Source: Glaciecola sp947496235
GTDB lineage: Bacteria; Pseudomonadota; Gammaproteobacteria; Enterobacterales; Alteromonadaceae
Length of the DNA stretch: 64,000 nucleotides
Direction of reading: 5' to 3'
Assembly: GCF_050306235.1 (NCBI RefSeq)
Contig: NZ_JBLWFH010000001.1
Coordinates: forward strand, 62,001-126,000
Below are positions 42,915 to 53,172 of the stretch, piece by piece. A model generated the notes under the pieces. The model was given only the letters and a program-made list of their open reading frames with translations, was not told the origin of the DNA and did no database searches. Positions within the stretch are counted from its first letter, which is position 1. Each line of letters starts with the position of its first letter. A program made the position numbers and the translations under genes.

Positions 42915-44198
42915 TTAATGAGAGATGCTGGCTAACTCTGAGAAGTAATTAGGGAAGGTTTTAGCTGTACACTTGGGATCGTTAATAACCACCCCTGCTG
43001 ATTCATCTAAAGCAACTAGAGAAAAACACATAGCCATTCGATGATCATTGTAGGTGTCTATTTCAGCCGTTAATATTTTTTCTGGAGGTGTGATACAAAT
43101 ATAATCTTCGCCCTCTTCTACTTTTGCACCGACTTTGCGAAGCTCAGTAGCCATGGCTGACAATCTATCCGTTTCTTTTACTCGCCAGTTATAAATGTTT
43201 CTTATACAGGTTTGTCCATCAGCAAATAATGCCGTTGTTGCTATGGTCATGGCTGCATCAGGAATATGGTTCAGATCTAAATCAACACCTTTTAACTGTC
43301 CTGAGGTTACTGAGATGGCATAATCCTGCCATTCTACCTTGGCTCCCATGGCTTCTAATACATCAGCAAACTTTTTATCACCTTGTACTGAGGCTTTACC
43401 TACGCCGTGAACAGTCACCTTACCACCTTTAATAGCGGCTGCAGCCAGAAAGTAAGATGCAGAAGATGCATCGCCTTCTACCACAAACTCTGTAGGCGCT
43501 ACATAAGACTGCTCAGCGGTAATTGTAAATTTAGAATAATCTTCATTCACCACATTTACGCCGAATTTTGCCATAGCATCTAACGTAATATCGATGTAAG
43601 GTTTTGAAACCAAGTTGCCTTTAATAAAAATGGTAATATCCCTTTGTAATAAAGGCGCAGCCATCAATAAAGCGGTTAAAAACTGGCTAGATACGCTGCC
43701 ATCAACGGTAAATTGGTCGGTTTTAATATCTGCTTTTTGAATAGAAATAGGTGGATAATTTTCATTTTTTAAATATGAAATTTGCGCACCAGCTTCAATC
43801 AAGGCGTTTGCTAAATCCCCAATAGGACGTTCTTCCATTCGCGGTTCGCCCGTTAAAACAACATCTACATCGCTAAAAGCTAAGGCAGCACACAAAGGGC
43901 GCATTGCAGTTCCTGCATTGCCTAAAAATAGCTCTGTTTTTTGCGAATAAGAAAACTTACCACCCAACCCTTTAACTAAACATTCAGTGTTCTGGTTTCT
44001 TAATTCAAATTCAACACCCAGTTTATTTAACGCATTAAGCATATGGCGGATATCATCACTGTCGAGTAAGTTAGTTACCCTTGTCGTACCTTTTGCCAGT
44101 GCTGCTAATAACAACGCTCGGTTACTTAAACTCTTTGACCCTGGCAATCTTATTTCACCGTCAACCGATGAAATAGGCTGTAACGTTAACTGCTCCAT
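42915..44198 (-). CDS. aroA: 3-phosphoshikimate 1-carboxyvinyltransferase (EPSP synthase)
   Basis: A 427-residue protein with LPGSKSLSNRALLLAALA near the start and LFLGNAGTAMRPLCAAL near residue 90, both class I EPSP-synthase signatures; RVKETDRLSAMATELRKVGA follows later. It makes EPSP in the shikimate pathway. The class I GNAGTAMRP motif implies normal glyphosate sensitivity. It abuts serC with a one-base overlap. Confidence 0.97.
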   Translation of the reverse strand: MEQLTLQPISSVDGEIRLPGSKSLSNRALLLAALAKGTTRVTNLLDSDDIRHMLNALNKLGVEFELRNQNTECLVKGLGGKFSYSQKTELFLGNAGTAMRPLCAALAFSDVDVVLTGEPRMEERPIGDLANALIEAGAQISYLKNENYPPISIQKADIKTDQFTVDGSVSSQFLTALLMAAPLLQRDITIFIKGNLVSKPYIDITLDAMAKFGVNVVNEDYSKFTITAEQSYVAPTEFVVEGDASSASYFLAAAAIKGGKVTVHGVGKASVQGDKKFADVLEAMGAKVEWQDYAISVTSGQLKGVDLDLNHIPDAAMTIATTALFADGQTCIRNIYNWRVKETDRLSAMATELRKVGAKVEEGEDYICITPPEKILTAEIDTYNDHRMAMCFSLVALDESAGVVINDPKCTAKTFPNYFSELASISH

Positions 44199-45283
44199 TA
44201 CCCATTAACCCTTTCAAACTCGTGCATAAATTCAACTAATTTCTGAACACCCTCTAATGGCATAGCATTATAGATACTCGCACGCATGCCGCCGACAAAT
44301 CTATGCCCTTTTAATGCATGCAAGCCAGCTTCGTTGGATTGTTTTAAAAACAACTCGTCTAATTGGCTATCTGCTAACTGAAAGGTTACATTCATTTTAG
44401 AACGGTTTTCCGGATGCACTTGATTACTGTAAAAATCAGAAGCATCAATGGCTGAATATAAGGTTTCTGCTTTTTGAATATTCACTTTCTCTAATGCATC
44501 AACGCCGCCTTGCTCTAGCAACCATTCAAATACTAAACCTGCTAAATACCAGCTAAAAGTGGGTGGAGTGTTATACATGCTGCCATTTGAGGCTTGTTTT
44601 TGATAATCAAAAATTGCCGGCGTATCTTTTCTCGCTAATCCGATAAGATCTTTACGCACAATAACCACTGTTAATCCAGATGGACCTATATTCTTTTGGG
44701 CTCCAGCATAGATAATACCGAATTTATTCACATCTATATTCTTGCTCAGAATATTCGACGACATATCAGCAACTAAGGGGACATCCCCTGTTTCTGGAAT
44801 CCAATTAATTTCGATACCGTCTACAGTTTCGTTCGAACAGTAGTGGAAGTAAGCAGCTTTGGGATCAATTTCCCATTCAGATTGATGAGGTACATAAAAC
44901 AAGTCGTTTTCTTTTCTGACTTTAGCAACGACCTGTGTTTGCATGTATTTTTCAGCTTCTGTAACAGCTATTTGCGACCATTGTCCGGATAACAAATATT
45001 GAGCTAGATCGCCGCGTTGAGCCAAATTTAATGGCACTGAAAAAAACTGCCCGCGTCCGCCGCCTTGTAGAAATAGAACTTCATAGTCGTCGTTAATGTG
45101 CATCAGTTTTCGCAGATCTTGTTCTGCCTTTTCTGCACAAGCCATAAAAGCTTTTCCGCGGTGACTAACTTCCATGACGGACGTGCCTAAACCATTCCAA
45201 TCAAGGAGTTCAGCTTGTGCTTTTTGTAACACGGCTTTAGGGAGAGTGGCTGGGCCAGCACTAAAATTGTAAATATTTTGCAT
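44198..45283 (-). CDS. serC: Phosphoserine aminotransferase
   Basis: A 361-residue PLP enzyme from MQNIYNFSAGPATLP. The PLP lysine lies in YAGAQKNIGPSGLTVVIV; other motifs are EVLFLQGGGRGQF and HRFVGGMRASIYNAM. It serves serine and pyridoxal phosphate synthesis. I take the internal start, as the family begins here. serC-aroA-cmk-rpsA order is conserved. Confidence 0.96.
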   Translation of the reverse strand: MQNIYNFSAGPATLPKAVLQKAQAELLDWNGLGTSVMEVSHRGKAFMACAEKAEQDLRKLMHINDDYEVLFLQGGGRGQFFSVPLNLAQRGDLAQYLLSGQWSQIAVTEAEKYMQTQVVAKVRKENDLFYVPHQSEWEIDPKAAYFHYCSNETVDGIEINWIPETGDVPLVADMSSNILSKNIDVNKFGIIYAGAQKNIGPSGLTVVIVRKDLIGLARKDTPAIFDYQKQASNGSMYNTPPTFSWYLAGLVFEWLLEQGGVDALEKVNIQKAETLYSAIDASDFYSNQVHPENRSKMNVTFQLADSQLDELFLKQSNEAGLHALKGHRFVGGMRASIYNAMPLEGVQKLVEFMHEFERVNG

Positions 45284-45385
45284 AGGTTTCTCATGCGACC
45301 ATCTTTCATGGTCTGTAGTACTATTAAACAATAAGCGGCTAAAGTTGCCGCTTATCACCTATTTCCGTCGTTTTACTAATTAATT

Positions 45386-48025
45386 TTATTCTTCGTTTGG
45401 TGATTCACTGTCGTTTTCAGAAGCAGTGCTATCTGTTGCTTCGGTAGTCGCATTTTCTGACGTTTGCTCATCGTCTTCAGAAATGTCTATACCATCATCA
45501 ACCACTTCTTCTATTCGTTGAATGCCAACAAGTTTTTCATTTTCACCTGTACGTATTAAGCGCACGCCTTGGGTATTTCGACCAACCAAAGACACCTCTG
45601 ATACTCGTGTTCGAACCAGAGTTGCTTGGTCTGAAATTAGCATAATCTCATCCGTATCTAACACTTGTACCGCACCGACTACAGCGCCATTTCTTTCAGA
45701 AACTTTGATTGAGACAACACCCTTGGTCGCACGACTTTTCGCTGGATATTCTTCAATAGGCGTACGCTTACCAAAGCCATTTTCTGTTGCCGTTAGTATA
45801 TTACCTTCAGCTTTAGGAATAATAAGAGATACAACCTTTTCATTGTCCATAAGCTTAATACCACGGACACCCGTTGCCGTTCTACCCATAGGTCTTACTT
45901 GTTGCTCAGCAAACCGCACCACTTTACCCGCATCTGAAAACAGCATTATTTCACTGTTACCATCTGTTAGGTCGACACCAATTAATTCATCACCTTCAGT
46001 CAAATTCACTGCGATAATACCGTTCGCACGTGGTCGTGAATATTGGGTAAGCTCAGTTTTCTTAACTGTACCTTGTTGAGTTGCCATCAATACAAAATAA
46101 CCTGGTTCGAATGACTTAATTGGCAAGATAGCAGTAATGCGTTCCCCATCTTCTAATGGCAAGATATTCACTATTGGACGTCCGCGCGCATTTCTGCTGG
46201 CAAGCGGCAGTAGATATACCTTCAACCAATATAAGCGTCCACGTGTTGAGAAGCACAATATATGGTCATGAGTATTGGCTACTAACAAGCGCTCGATGAA
46301 ATCTTCATCTTTCATCTTGGTTGCAGATTTACCTTTACCACCACGACGCTGAGCTTCGTAGTCTGAAAGTTTTTGATACTTAACGTAACCTTCCCTTGAT
46401 AAGGTCACTACTACTTCTTCTCTTTCGATTAGATCTTCGAGGTCGATGTCATGAGATGCAGCAGTAATTTCTGTGCGTCTTTCATCTCCGAATTCATCGC
46501 GAATAGCAACTAGTTCTTCGGTGATTACTTCCATCAAACGTACCGCACTGCCAAGAATTTCTAATAATTCAGCAATGAGTTCGATAAGTCCGCGATATTC
46601 TTCAAGGATCTTATCGTGCTCTAGACCGGTTAATTTATTTAATCTTAGATCAAGGATAGCTTGTGCTTGTTCTTCGGTTAAATAATATTGCCCATCTCGA
46701 ATACCATATTCTGCTGATAACCAGTCAGGACGAGCTGCGTCATTACCGGCTCTTTCAAGCATTTCAGCTACATCGCCTAATTCCCAAGGACGTGAGATCA
46801 ATGACTTTTTAGCATCCGCTGGGCTTTGACTTTGCTTAATCAGTTCAATTACAGGGTCAATATTAACAAGCGCAATAGCAAGACCTTCTAAAATGTGTGC
46901 TCGGTCTCTTGCTTTGCGAAGTTCGAATACTGTTCGGCGAGTCACAACTTCTCGTCGATGCAGTATGAAAGATTCTAATACTTCTTTTAAATTAAAGACT
47001 TTAGGTTGGTTCTTTTCTAGAGCAACCATGTTGATACCAAACACGCTTTGTAACTGCGTATTTGCGTATAAATGATTGAGTAACACCTCAGCTGATTCGC
47101 TTCGTTTTACTTCAATTACGATGCGCATCCCGTCTTTATCAGACTCGTCGCGAAGTGCAGATATACCCTCTACTTTTTTCTCTTTAACTAGCTCAGCAAT
47201 TTTTTCAATTAAACGCGCTTTGTTAACCTGATAAGGGATTTCGTTGATGATAATGGTCTCTTTACCATTTTCTTCTTGTTCGATTTCCGCTCGGGCTCTT
47301 AGGTAAATCTTACCTCGACCGGTTTTATAAGCATCTATGATACCTTGACGACCGCTAATAATAGCCGCAGTAGGAAAATCTGGACCTGGAATGTGCTCAA
47401 TCAGTTCTTCAATGGTGATATCAGGGTTTTCGATAACGGCGATACATCCATTGATAACTTCAGTAAGGTTATGTGGCGGAATATTGGTCGCCATACCAAC
47501 GGCGATTCCAGAAGATCCATTTACTAGCAAGTTAGGAACTTTTGTTGGGAGCACATCTGGAATTGATTCTGTGCCGTCGTAGTTGGGTACAAAATCTACT
47601 GTTTCTTTTTCTAAGTCAGCTAAAAGTTCAGACGCTATTTTAGCCATACGAACTTCGGTGTAACGCATTGCTGCTGCTGAGTCACCGTCAACTGAACCGA
47701 AGTTCCCTTGCCCGTCTACCAACATATATCTAAGTGAAAACGGCTGGGCCATCCTAACGATAGTGTCGTAAACCGCAGAGTCACCATGAGGGTGATACTT
47801 ACCAATTACGTCACCAACAACACGCGCAGACTTTTTATAAGGCTTGTTGTAGTCGTTTTTGAGCTCGTTCATGGCGAATAGAACACGGCGATGTACCGGT
47901 TTTAAGCCATCTCTCACATCAGGTAAGGCTCTACCTACGATTACGCTCATTGCGTAATCGAGGTAACTGTTTTTTAATTCTTCTTCAATATTTATAGGGG
48001 AAATGTCTTTGGCATTGTCAGTCAT
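45386..48025 (-). CDS. gyrA: DNA gyrase subunit A
   Basis: An 879-residue protein (from MTDNAKD; three codons earlier is also possible). It has the winged-helix active site AAAMRYTEVRMAKIA with the catalytic Tyr, the GyrA-box QRRGGKGK, the six-blade C-terminal domain and an acidic tail. The quinolone-resistance region reads HPHGDSAVYDTIVRM, the sensitive form (Ser83 and Asp87 of E. coli present). Divergent from ubiG, as in E. coli. Confidence 0.98.
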   Translation of the reverse strand: MTDNAKDISPINIEEELKNSYLDYAMSVIVGRALPDVRDGLKPVHRRVLFAMNELKNDYNKPYKKSARVVGDVIGKYHPHGDSAVYDTIVRMAQPFSLRYMLVDGQGNFGSVDGDSAAAMRYTEVRMAKIASELLADLEKETVDFVPNYDGTESIPDVLPTKVPNLLVNGSSGIAVGMATNIPPHNLTEVINGCIAVIENPDITIEELIEHIPGPDFPTAAIISGRQGIIDAYKTGRGKIYLRARAEIEQEENGKETIIINEIPYQVNKARLIEKIAELVKEKKVEGISALRDESDKDGMRIVIEVKRSESAEVLLNHLYANTQLQSVFGINMVALEKNQPKVFNLKEVLESFILHRREVVTRRTVFELRKARDRAHILEGLAIALVNIDPVIELIKQSQSPADAKKSLISRPWELGDVAEMLERAGNDAARPDWLSAEYGIRDGQYYLTEEQAQAILDLRLNKLTGLEHDKILEEYRGLIELIAELLEILGSAVRLMEVITEELVAIRDEFGDERRTEITAASHDIDLEDLIEREEVVVTLSREGYVKYQKLSDYEAQRRGGKGKSATKMKDEDFIERLLVANTHDHILCFSTRGRLYWLKVYLLPLASRNARGRPIVNILPLEDGERITAILPIKSFEPGYFVLMATQQGTVKKTELTQYSRPRANGIIAVNLTEGDELIGVDLTDGNSEIMLFSDAGKVVRFAEQQVRPMGRTATGVRGIKLMDNEKVVSLIIPKAEGNILTATENGFGKRTPIEEYPAKSRATKGVVSIKVSERNGAVVGAVQVLDTDEIMLISDQATLVRTRVSEVSLVGRNTQGVRLIRTGENEKLVGIQRIEEVVDDGIDISEDDEQTSENATTEATDSTASENDSESPNEE

Positions 48026-48281
48026 AAACTGCATGGTCCTTGTTTATGTAAACAGTCTTTTTCTGAGTATATCCATCATCAAAATGGAGCTTTCTCTTAC
48101 TTTAACTGGTACTTTGTTATTATCACCTTTTATTAACATCTGATAGTACCACAAAACTTTCGAAATTTGATAAATAAAAGTGTAATGAATTCGTATTTAT
48201 GTATAAAAAGTGCAATAATACCAAGGTGTTGACCTAAGATCTTAGGTTGTTTATTTTTCAACCATTTTTATGAAATAACAT

Positions 48282-48992
48282 ATGTCTACTACAACTAACA
48301 TCGACGTTGAAGAACTCGCGAAATTTTCTGAACTGGCCGCTTACTGGTGGGATCAAGAAGGTGCGTTTAAATCACTACACGACATCAACCCGTTAAGAGT
48401 TGATTATATCGAATCACAAGTTGGTGGTTTATTTGGCAAGGAAGTTTTAGATATAGGTTGCGGTGGTGGCATTTTAGCAGAAGCTCTAGCGTTAAAAGGT
48501 GCATCAGTCACAGGCATAGATATGGTAGAAGCTTCTTTAGAAGTAGCCAAACTACATAAATTAGAATCTGGCGTACAAGTTAAGTATTTGCTTACCACAG
48601 CAGAAGAGTTTGCTGCGGATAATAGTAACAAGTTTGACGTGGTTTGCTGTTTAGAAATGCTTGAACATGTCCCCGACCCTTCTTCTATTGTTAAGGCTGC
48701 AAGTCAATTAGTGAAACCAGGCGGACAGGTTATATTTTCCACCATTAATAGAAATCCCAAATCATGGGCGTTGGCCATAGTGGCAGCCGAATATATTTTA
48801 GGCTTAGTCCCCAAAGGAACTCATGATCATAAAAAGTTCATAAAACCATCGGAACTTGTTGGTATGATTGAGTCAACGGATTTAGTTGTTAACGACATGA
48901 TAGGTCTACATGCCAATCCTCTGTTAAATAACTATTATTTATCGAAATCTAACATCGATGTTAATTATTTCGTAAGTACAGAAAAAGTCTGA
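48282..48992 (+). CDS. ubiG: Ubiquinone biosynthesis O-methyltransferase
   Basis: A 236-residue class I SAM methyltransferase with AYWWDQEGAFKSLHDINPLR near the start, the SAM loop VLDIGCGGGILAEALA and CCLEMLEHVPDP. These are the UbiG family marks. It makes both O-methylations of ubiquinone synthesis. It lies between gyrA and nrdA as in E. coli. Confidence 0.97.
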   Translation: MSTTTNIDVEELAKFSELAAYWWDQEGAFKSLHDINPLRVDYIESQVGGLFGKEVLDIGCGGGILAEALALKGASVTGIDMVEASLEVAKLHKLESGVQVKYLLTTAEEFAADNSNKFDVVCCLEMLEHVPDPSSIVKAASQLVKPGGQVIFSTINRNPKSWALAIVAAEYILGLVPKGTHDHKKFIKPSELVGMIESTDLVVNDMIGLHANPLLNNYYLSKSNIDVNYFVSTEKV

Positions 48993-49199
48993 TTTATCCA
49001 AGACAATTTGCACGCATAAAAAACATACTGAATGTTGTAATTTTATCCATTCTACTAATCACATTTTGGACTAAAAAAGTAATTTTTTGTGCTTAAAAAT
49101 TAGAGAAAAAAACTTGCAACGGTAGTAAGGCTATTTAATTGTGAGTTATCGGGTTAGCTATTACTAACCAAATTATTCCATTCTAAAAAAATCAACTAA

Positions 49200-49215
49200 C
49201 CACTACATATTGTGG
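49200..49215. promoter_or_regulatory. NrdR box 1
   Basis: The core CTACATATTG (49203-49212) matches 9 of 10 positions of the NrdR core C-W-A-T-A-T-A-T-W-G and is flanked by CCA and TGG. It lies 150 bases before nrdA. Confidence 0.75.
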
Positions 49216-49232
49216 TTGCAAACCATTTCAAG

Positions 49233-49248
49233 ACTCATTATCTTGTGT
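49233..49248. promoter_or_regulatory. NrdR box 2
   Basis: The core CATTATCTTG matches 8 of 10 positions of the NrdR core and is followed by the conserved TGT. It lies 33 bases (three helical turns) from box 1, the usual spacing of paired NrdR boxes. Confidence 0.72.
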
Positions 49249-49364
49249 CTGACTACTTACTAAGAATTAACAACGTTGTATCTCCTTAATTCTTCAGTGC
49301 GCTTACACATTAGTAAGTAGATCCGACGTATTCGGAATAACATTACAACAAGAGCATAAGAATA

Positions 49365-51686
49365 ATGAACAACAATCTTTTGGTTACTAAAAGAGACGGC
49401 CAACAAGAGCCGATTGATCTAGATAAAATCCATAAAGTAGTTACTTGGGCCGCAAAGGGCTTGAACAACGTTTCCGTATCCCAAGTAGAAATCAAAGCTC
49501 AAATCCAATTTTACAATGGTATTAAAACAGCAGAGATACACGAAACCTTAATCAAATCAGCGGCAGACTTAATCTCTACAGATGCGCCTGATTATCAATA
49601 TCTTGCTGCGAGATTAGCCATATTTCACCTGCGTAAAAAAGCGTATGGGCAGTTTGAACCCCCTACGTTATTTCAGCACGTTACTAAGATGGTTGATTTA
49701 CAAAAATACGATTCACATTTGCTAGAAGACTATAGTGAAGCAGAATTTAATCAAATGGATGAATTCCTCGACCATTGTCGTGATATGAACTTCAGTTATG
49801 CTGCTGTTAAGCAGTTAGAAGGTAAATATTTAGTACAGAATCGAGTCACAGGCGAAATTTACGAATCAGCGCAATTTTTATACGTGTTAGTTGCCGCCTG
49901 CTTGTTTGCCAAGTATCCAGCAGAAACGAGAATGGATTACATCCGCCGTTTCTACAATGCAGCATCCACTTTTAAGTTGAGTTTACCTACGCCAATCATG
50001 GCAGGTGTTAGAACGCCAACCAGACAGTTTAGTTCTTGCGTATTGATTGAAACCGGTGACAGCCTTGATTCTATAAATGCCACCGCTAGTGCCATTGTGA
50101 AATATGTGAGCCAGCGAGCAGGCATTGGTATTAACGCAGGCAGAATTAGAGCTTTAGGTAGCCCAATTCGTGGTGGTGAAGCCTTCCATACGGGTTGTAT
50201 TCCTTTTTATAAGTATTTTCAAACTGCTGTTAAAAGCTGCTCTCAAGGCGGTGTTCGTGGCGGTGCAGCAACCCTGTTCTACCCACTTTGGCATCTCGAA
50301 GTAGAAAACTTATTGGTGTTAAAAAACAACCGTGGTGTTGAGGAAAACCGTGTTCGCCATCTAGATTACGGTGTGCAATGTAACAAGCTTATGTACACTC
50401 GTATGATTAAAGACGGTTACATCACACTGTTCAGTCCATCTGATGTACCTGGTTTGTATGACGCATTCTTCCAAGATCAGGAAAAGTTTGAAGAGCTGTA
50501 TGTAAAATACGAAAACGATGACAGTATTCGTAAGAAGCGTATTAAAGCAATCGAACTTTTTGGTTTATTCATGCAAGAACGAGCAAGTACGGGCCGTATT
50601 TACCTGCAGAATGTTGACCATTGTAACACCCATAGCCCATTCAACCCGAAAGTGGCACCTGTTAGACAAAGTAATCTTTGCTTAGAAATTGCATTACCAA
50701 CAAAACCATTACGCAATGTTGATGATCCTGAAGGTGAAATTGCTCTTTGCACACTTTCTGCTTTCAACTTAGGTGCAATCAAAAGCCTAGATGACTTTGA
50801 AGAACTTGCGGATTTATCAGTTCGAGCACTTGATAGCTTGTTAGACTATCAAGATTACCCTGTACCAGCAGCCTACAATGCAACTATGGGCCGTCGCACA
50901 TTGGGTATTGGTGTTATTAACTTTGCTTATTACTTAGCTAAAAACGGCGTTAAATACTCCGATTTCAGCGCTAATAGCTTAGTACATAAAACATTTGAAG
51001 CTATTCAATATTATTTGTTAAAAGCATCAAATAATCTTGCAAAAGAAAAAGGTGCTTGTCCTAAATTTAATGAAACCACCTATGCTCAAGGCCTTTTACC
51101 AATAGATACCTATAAAAAAGACCTTGATAATATCTGTAATGAAGAATTGCATTATGACTGGGAAGCGCTGCGTAAAGATATTTTAGAGCACGGCCTTCGT
51201 AACAGTACATTATCTGCCTTAATGCCATCTGAAACTTCATCACAAATATCTAATGCCACTAATGGTATTGAACCACCAAGAGGCCACATTAGTATTAAAG
51301 CAAGTAAAGACGGTGTACTTAAACAAGTTGTTCCAGAATATGAAAATCTTAAAGATAAGTACGAGTTACTTTGGGATATTCCTTCTAACGATGGATATTT
51401 GCAACTTGTCGCGATTATGCAGAAGTTTATTGATCAGACAATATCGGCCAACACCAGTTATGACCCTGGTAAGTACGACAACAATAAAGTACCAATGAAG
51501 GTATTATTGAAAGACTTGCTTACTACTTATAAATTAGGTGTTAAAACACTTTATTATCACAATACACGTGATGGGGCTTCTGATAAATCTGATGCCGAAT
51601 TGGCTGCAGCAAATGCGAAACCAGAAGTACAAACTGAAATCATTGAAGACGACGACGGTTGTGCCGGCGGCGCTTGTAAAATTTAG
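49365..51686 (+). CDS. nrdA: Ribonucleoside-diphosphate reductase, class Ia, alpha subunit
   Basis: A 773-residue protein with an N-terminal ATP-cone (to about 95, VTKRDGQQEPIDLDKIHKVV), the active-site cysteines in the FSSCVLIE region and in NLCLEIALPT, the radical-transfer tyrosines near the end, and the C-terminal redox pair in DGCAGGACKI. It reduces ribonucleoside diphosphates together with NrdB. nrdB follows by 18 bases. Confidence 0.98.
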   Translation: MNNNLLVTKRDGQQEPIDLDKIHKVVTWAAKGLNNVSVSQVEIKAQIQFYNGIKTAEIHETLIKSAADLISTDAPDYQYLAARLAIFHLRKKAYGQFEPPTLFQHVTKMVDLQKYDSHLLEDYSEAEFNQMDEFLDHCRDMNFSYAAVKQLEGKYLVQNRVTGEIYESAQFLYVLVAACLFAKYPAETRMDYIRRFYNAASTFKLSLPTPIMAGVRTPTRQFSSCVLIETGDSLDSINATASAIVKYVSQRAGIGINAGRIRALGSPIRGGEAFHTGCIPFYKYFQTAVKSCSQGGVRGGAATLFYPLWHLEVENLLVLKNNRGVEENRVRHLDYGVQCNKLMYTRMIKDGYITLFSPSDVPGLYDAFFQDQEKFEELYVKYENDDSIRKKRIKAIELFGLFMQERASTGRIYLQNVDHCNTHSPFNPKVAPVRQSNLCLEIALPTKPLRNVDDPEGEIALCTLSAFNLGAIKSLDDFEELADLSVRALDSLLDYQDYPVPAAYNATMGRRTLGIGVINFAYYLAKNGVKYSDFSANSLVHKTFEAIQYYLLKASNNLAKEKGACPKFNETTYAQGLLPIDTYKKDLDNICNEELHYDWEALRKDILEHGLRNSTLSALMPSETSSQISNATNGIEPPRGHISIKASKDGVLKQVVPEYENLKDKYELLWDIPSNDGYLQLVAIMQKFIDQTISANTSYDPGKYDNNKVPMKVLLKDLLTTYKLGVKTLYYHNTRDGASDKSDAELAAANAKPEVQTEIIEDDDGCAGGACKI

Positions 51687-51704
51687 CTTTAGGGCAGTAG
51701 CAAA

Positions 51705-52835
51705 ATGAAATATACCACTTTTAATCAGCAACCCGTTGATACTATGCAAGAGCATATGTTCTTTGGTAAGCCGGTGAATGTAGCTAGGTATGACCAGCAA
51801 CGCCACCCTATCTTCGAAAAGTTAATTGAAAAACAAATTTCGTTTTTCTGGCGACCAGAAGAAGTTGATGTAAGCAAAGATAGGGTTGATTTTTTGAAAT
51901 TAACGGACGCTGAAAAACATATTTTCAGCTCCAACTTAAAATATCAAACCCTTTTGGATTCTGTTCAAGGTAGAAGCCCAAATATTGCGTTTTTGCCTAT
52001 TATTTCGCTCCCTGAGTTAGAAACCTGGGTAGAAACCTGGTCGTTTTTTGAAACTATACATTCACGTTCATACACACACATTTTGCGCAATTTATTCAAC
52101 GACCCAAGCGCCGTTTTTGATGATATTGTTGTCAATGAAGAAATTAAAAAGCGTGCAACTGATATTTCCAAATATTATGACGATTTAATTTTTTACACTC
52201 AGTTATATCAAACCCGTGGTGAAGGCGTGTATGACGTAGATGGATATACCCATGAGGTTAGCATTCGTAACTTAAAGAAAAAGCTGTTTTTGTGTATGAA
52301 TTCAGTGAACGCTTTGGAAGCGATACGTTTTTATGTTTCTTTTGCTTGTACCTTTGCCTTTGCAGAACGTGAATTAATGGAAGGTAATTCTAAAATAATT
52401 CGCCTTATCGCTCGGGATGAAAATATTCATTTAACCTCCACTCAGCACATTTTGAATCTTTGGGCCAAAGGAAAAGATGATCCCGAAATGGCAGAAATTT
52501 CAAAAGAACTTGAACAGGAAGCCAAAGATATTTTCATGTTAGCAGTGCAACAAGAAAAAGAATGGGCAAGTTACTTATTCAAAGACGGTTCTATGCTTGG
52601 CTTGAACGAAGAAATTCTTTGCCAATATGTTGAATATATTGCTAACCAGCGCATGGCGGCAATAGGTTTAGGCCAACCTTATGAATCTAAAAGTAACCCG
52701 CTTCCATGGATGAATAACTATTTATCTTCCGATAATGTACAAGTAGCTCCTCAAGAAACAGAAATTAGCAGCTACTTAGTTGGTCAGATAGATAGCGAAG
52801 TAGGTTCAGAAGACTTTGAAGAATTCGAGCTATAA
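51705..52835 (+). CDS. nrdB: Ribonucleoside-diphosphate reductase, class Ia, beta subunit
   Basis: A 376-residue ferritin-like di-iron protein. Iron ligands are visible in FETIHSRSYTHILRN, VNALEAIRFYVSF and IARDENIHLTSTQHIL. The radical Tyr is the one in HSRSYTHI. It holds the di-iron tyrosyl radical. It is followed by the ferredoxin YfaE that maintains the cofactor. Confidence 0.97.
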   Translation: MKYTTFNQQPVDTMQEHMFFGKPVNVARYDQQRHPIFEKLIEKQISFFWRPEEVDVSKDRVDFLKLTDAEKHIFSSNLKYQTLLDSVQGRSPNIAFLPIISLPELETWVETWSFFETIHSRSYTHILRNLFNDPSAVFDDIVVNEEIKKRATDISKYYDDLIFYTQLYQTRGEGVYDVDGYTHEVSIRNLKKKLFLCMNSVNALEAIRFYVSFACTFAFAERELMEGNSKIIRLIARDENIHLTSTQHILNLWAKGKDDPEMAEISKELEQEAKDIFMLAVQQEKEWASYLFKDGSMLGLNEEILCQYVEYIANQRMAAIGLGQPYESKSNPLPWMNNYLSSDNVQVAPQETEISSYLVGQIDSEVGSEDFEEFEL

Positions 52836-52840
52836 AATAA

Positions 52841-53113
52841 GTGTTTGTAAAAGATAAGCAACCAACGCAGGTGTGTGTCAATTCACACACCTGTTTTTCG
52901 TTTAAAAACGAAGAAAATCTTCTTATTGCAATGGAAAAACAAAATATTGATGTTCATTTTCATTGTCGAGAGGGGTTTTGTGGTGCTTGCAGAACTAAAC
53001 TTGTGTCAGGAGAGATAGAGTACATAATTGATCCTCTCGCTTTTATTGATGACGATGAAGTCTTAGTCTGTTGCTGTATTCCAAAATCAGATGTTGAATT
53101 GAAAACTTATTAA
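52841..53113 (+). CDS. yfaE: 2Fe-2S ferredoxin for NrdB maintenance
   Basis: A 90-residue plant-type ferredoxin with cluster cysteines in HCREGFCGACRTKL and a fourth in VLVCCCIP. Start is GTG, six bases after nrdB. E. coli YfaE provides electrons to rebuild the di-iron tyrosyl radical of NrdB; the gene order is the same. Confidence 0.94.
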   Translation: MFVKDKQPTQVCVNSHTCFSFKNEENLLIAMEKQNIDVHFHCREGFCGACRTKLVSGEIEYIIDPLAFIDDDEVLVCCCIPKSDVELKTY

Positions 53114-53140
53114 AAAAGGCTGTTATAAACAGCCTTTTTT
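53112..53140. terminator. Bidirectional terminator between yfaE and purC
   Basis: AAAAAAGGCTGTT/AACAGCCTTTTTT, a perfect 13-bp dyad around ATA with A- and T-runs on both sides. Confidence 0.92.
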
Positions 53141-53172
53141 GTATTACTTGCCTCAGATTTAGCATTCACTCG

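Larger units (their letters stand above)
48993..49364 (+). promoter_or_regulatory. 372-bp leader and control region of nrdAB
   Basis: No gene. It holds two NrdR-box-like sites (listed separately) and a direct repeat of ACTTACTAAG-like sequence: TTACTAAGAATTAA near 49257 and TTAGTAAGTAGAT near 49311, the latter complementary in part to GACTACTTACTAA. These arms could fold into a leader hairpin. A promoter is not clear. No terminator for ubiG is seen. Confidence 0.5.

Noticed and set aside
45522..46079. 185-residue plus-strand ORF opposite gyrA
   Set aside because: Long open antisense frames are common over this type of codon use; gyrA motifs run uninterrupted on the other strand.
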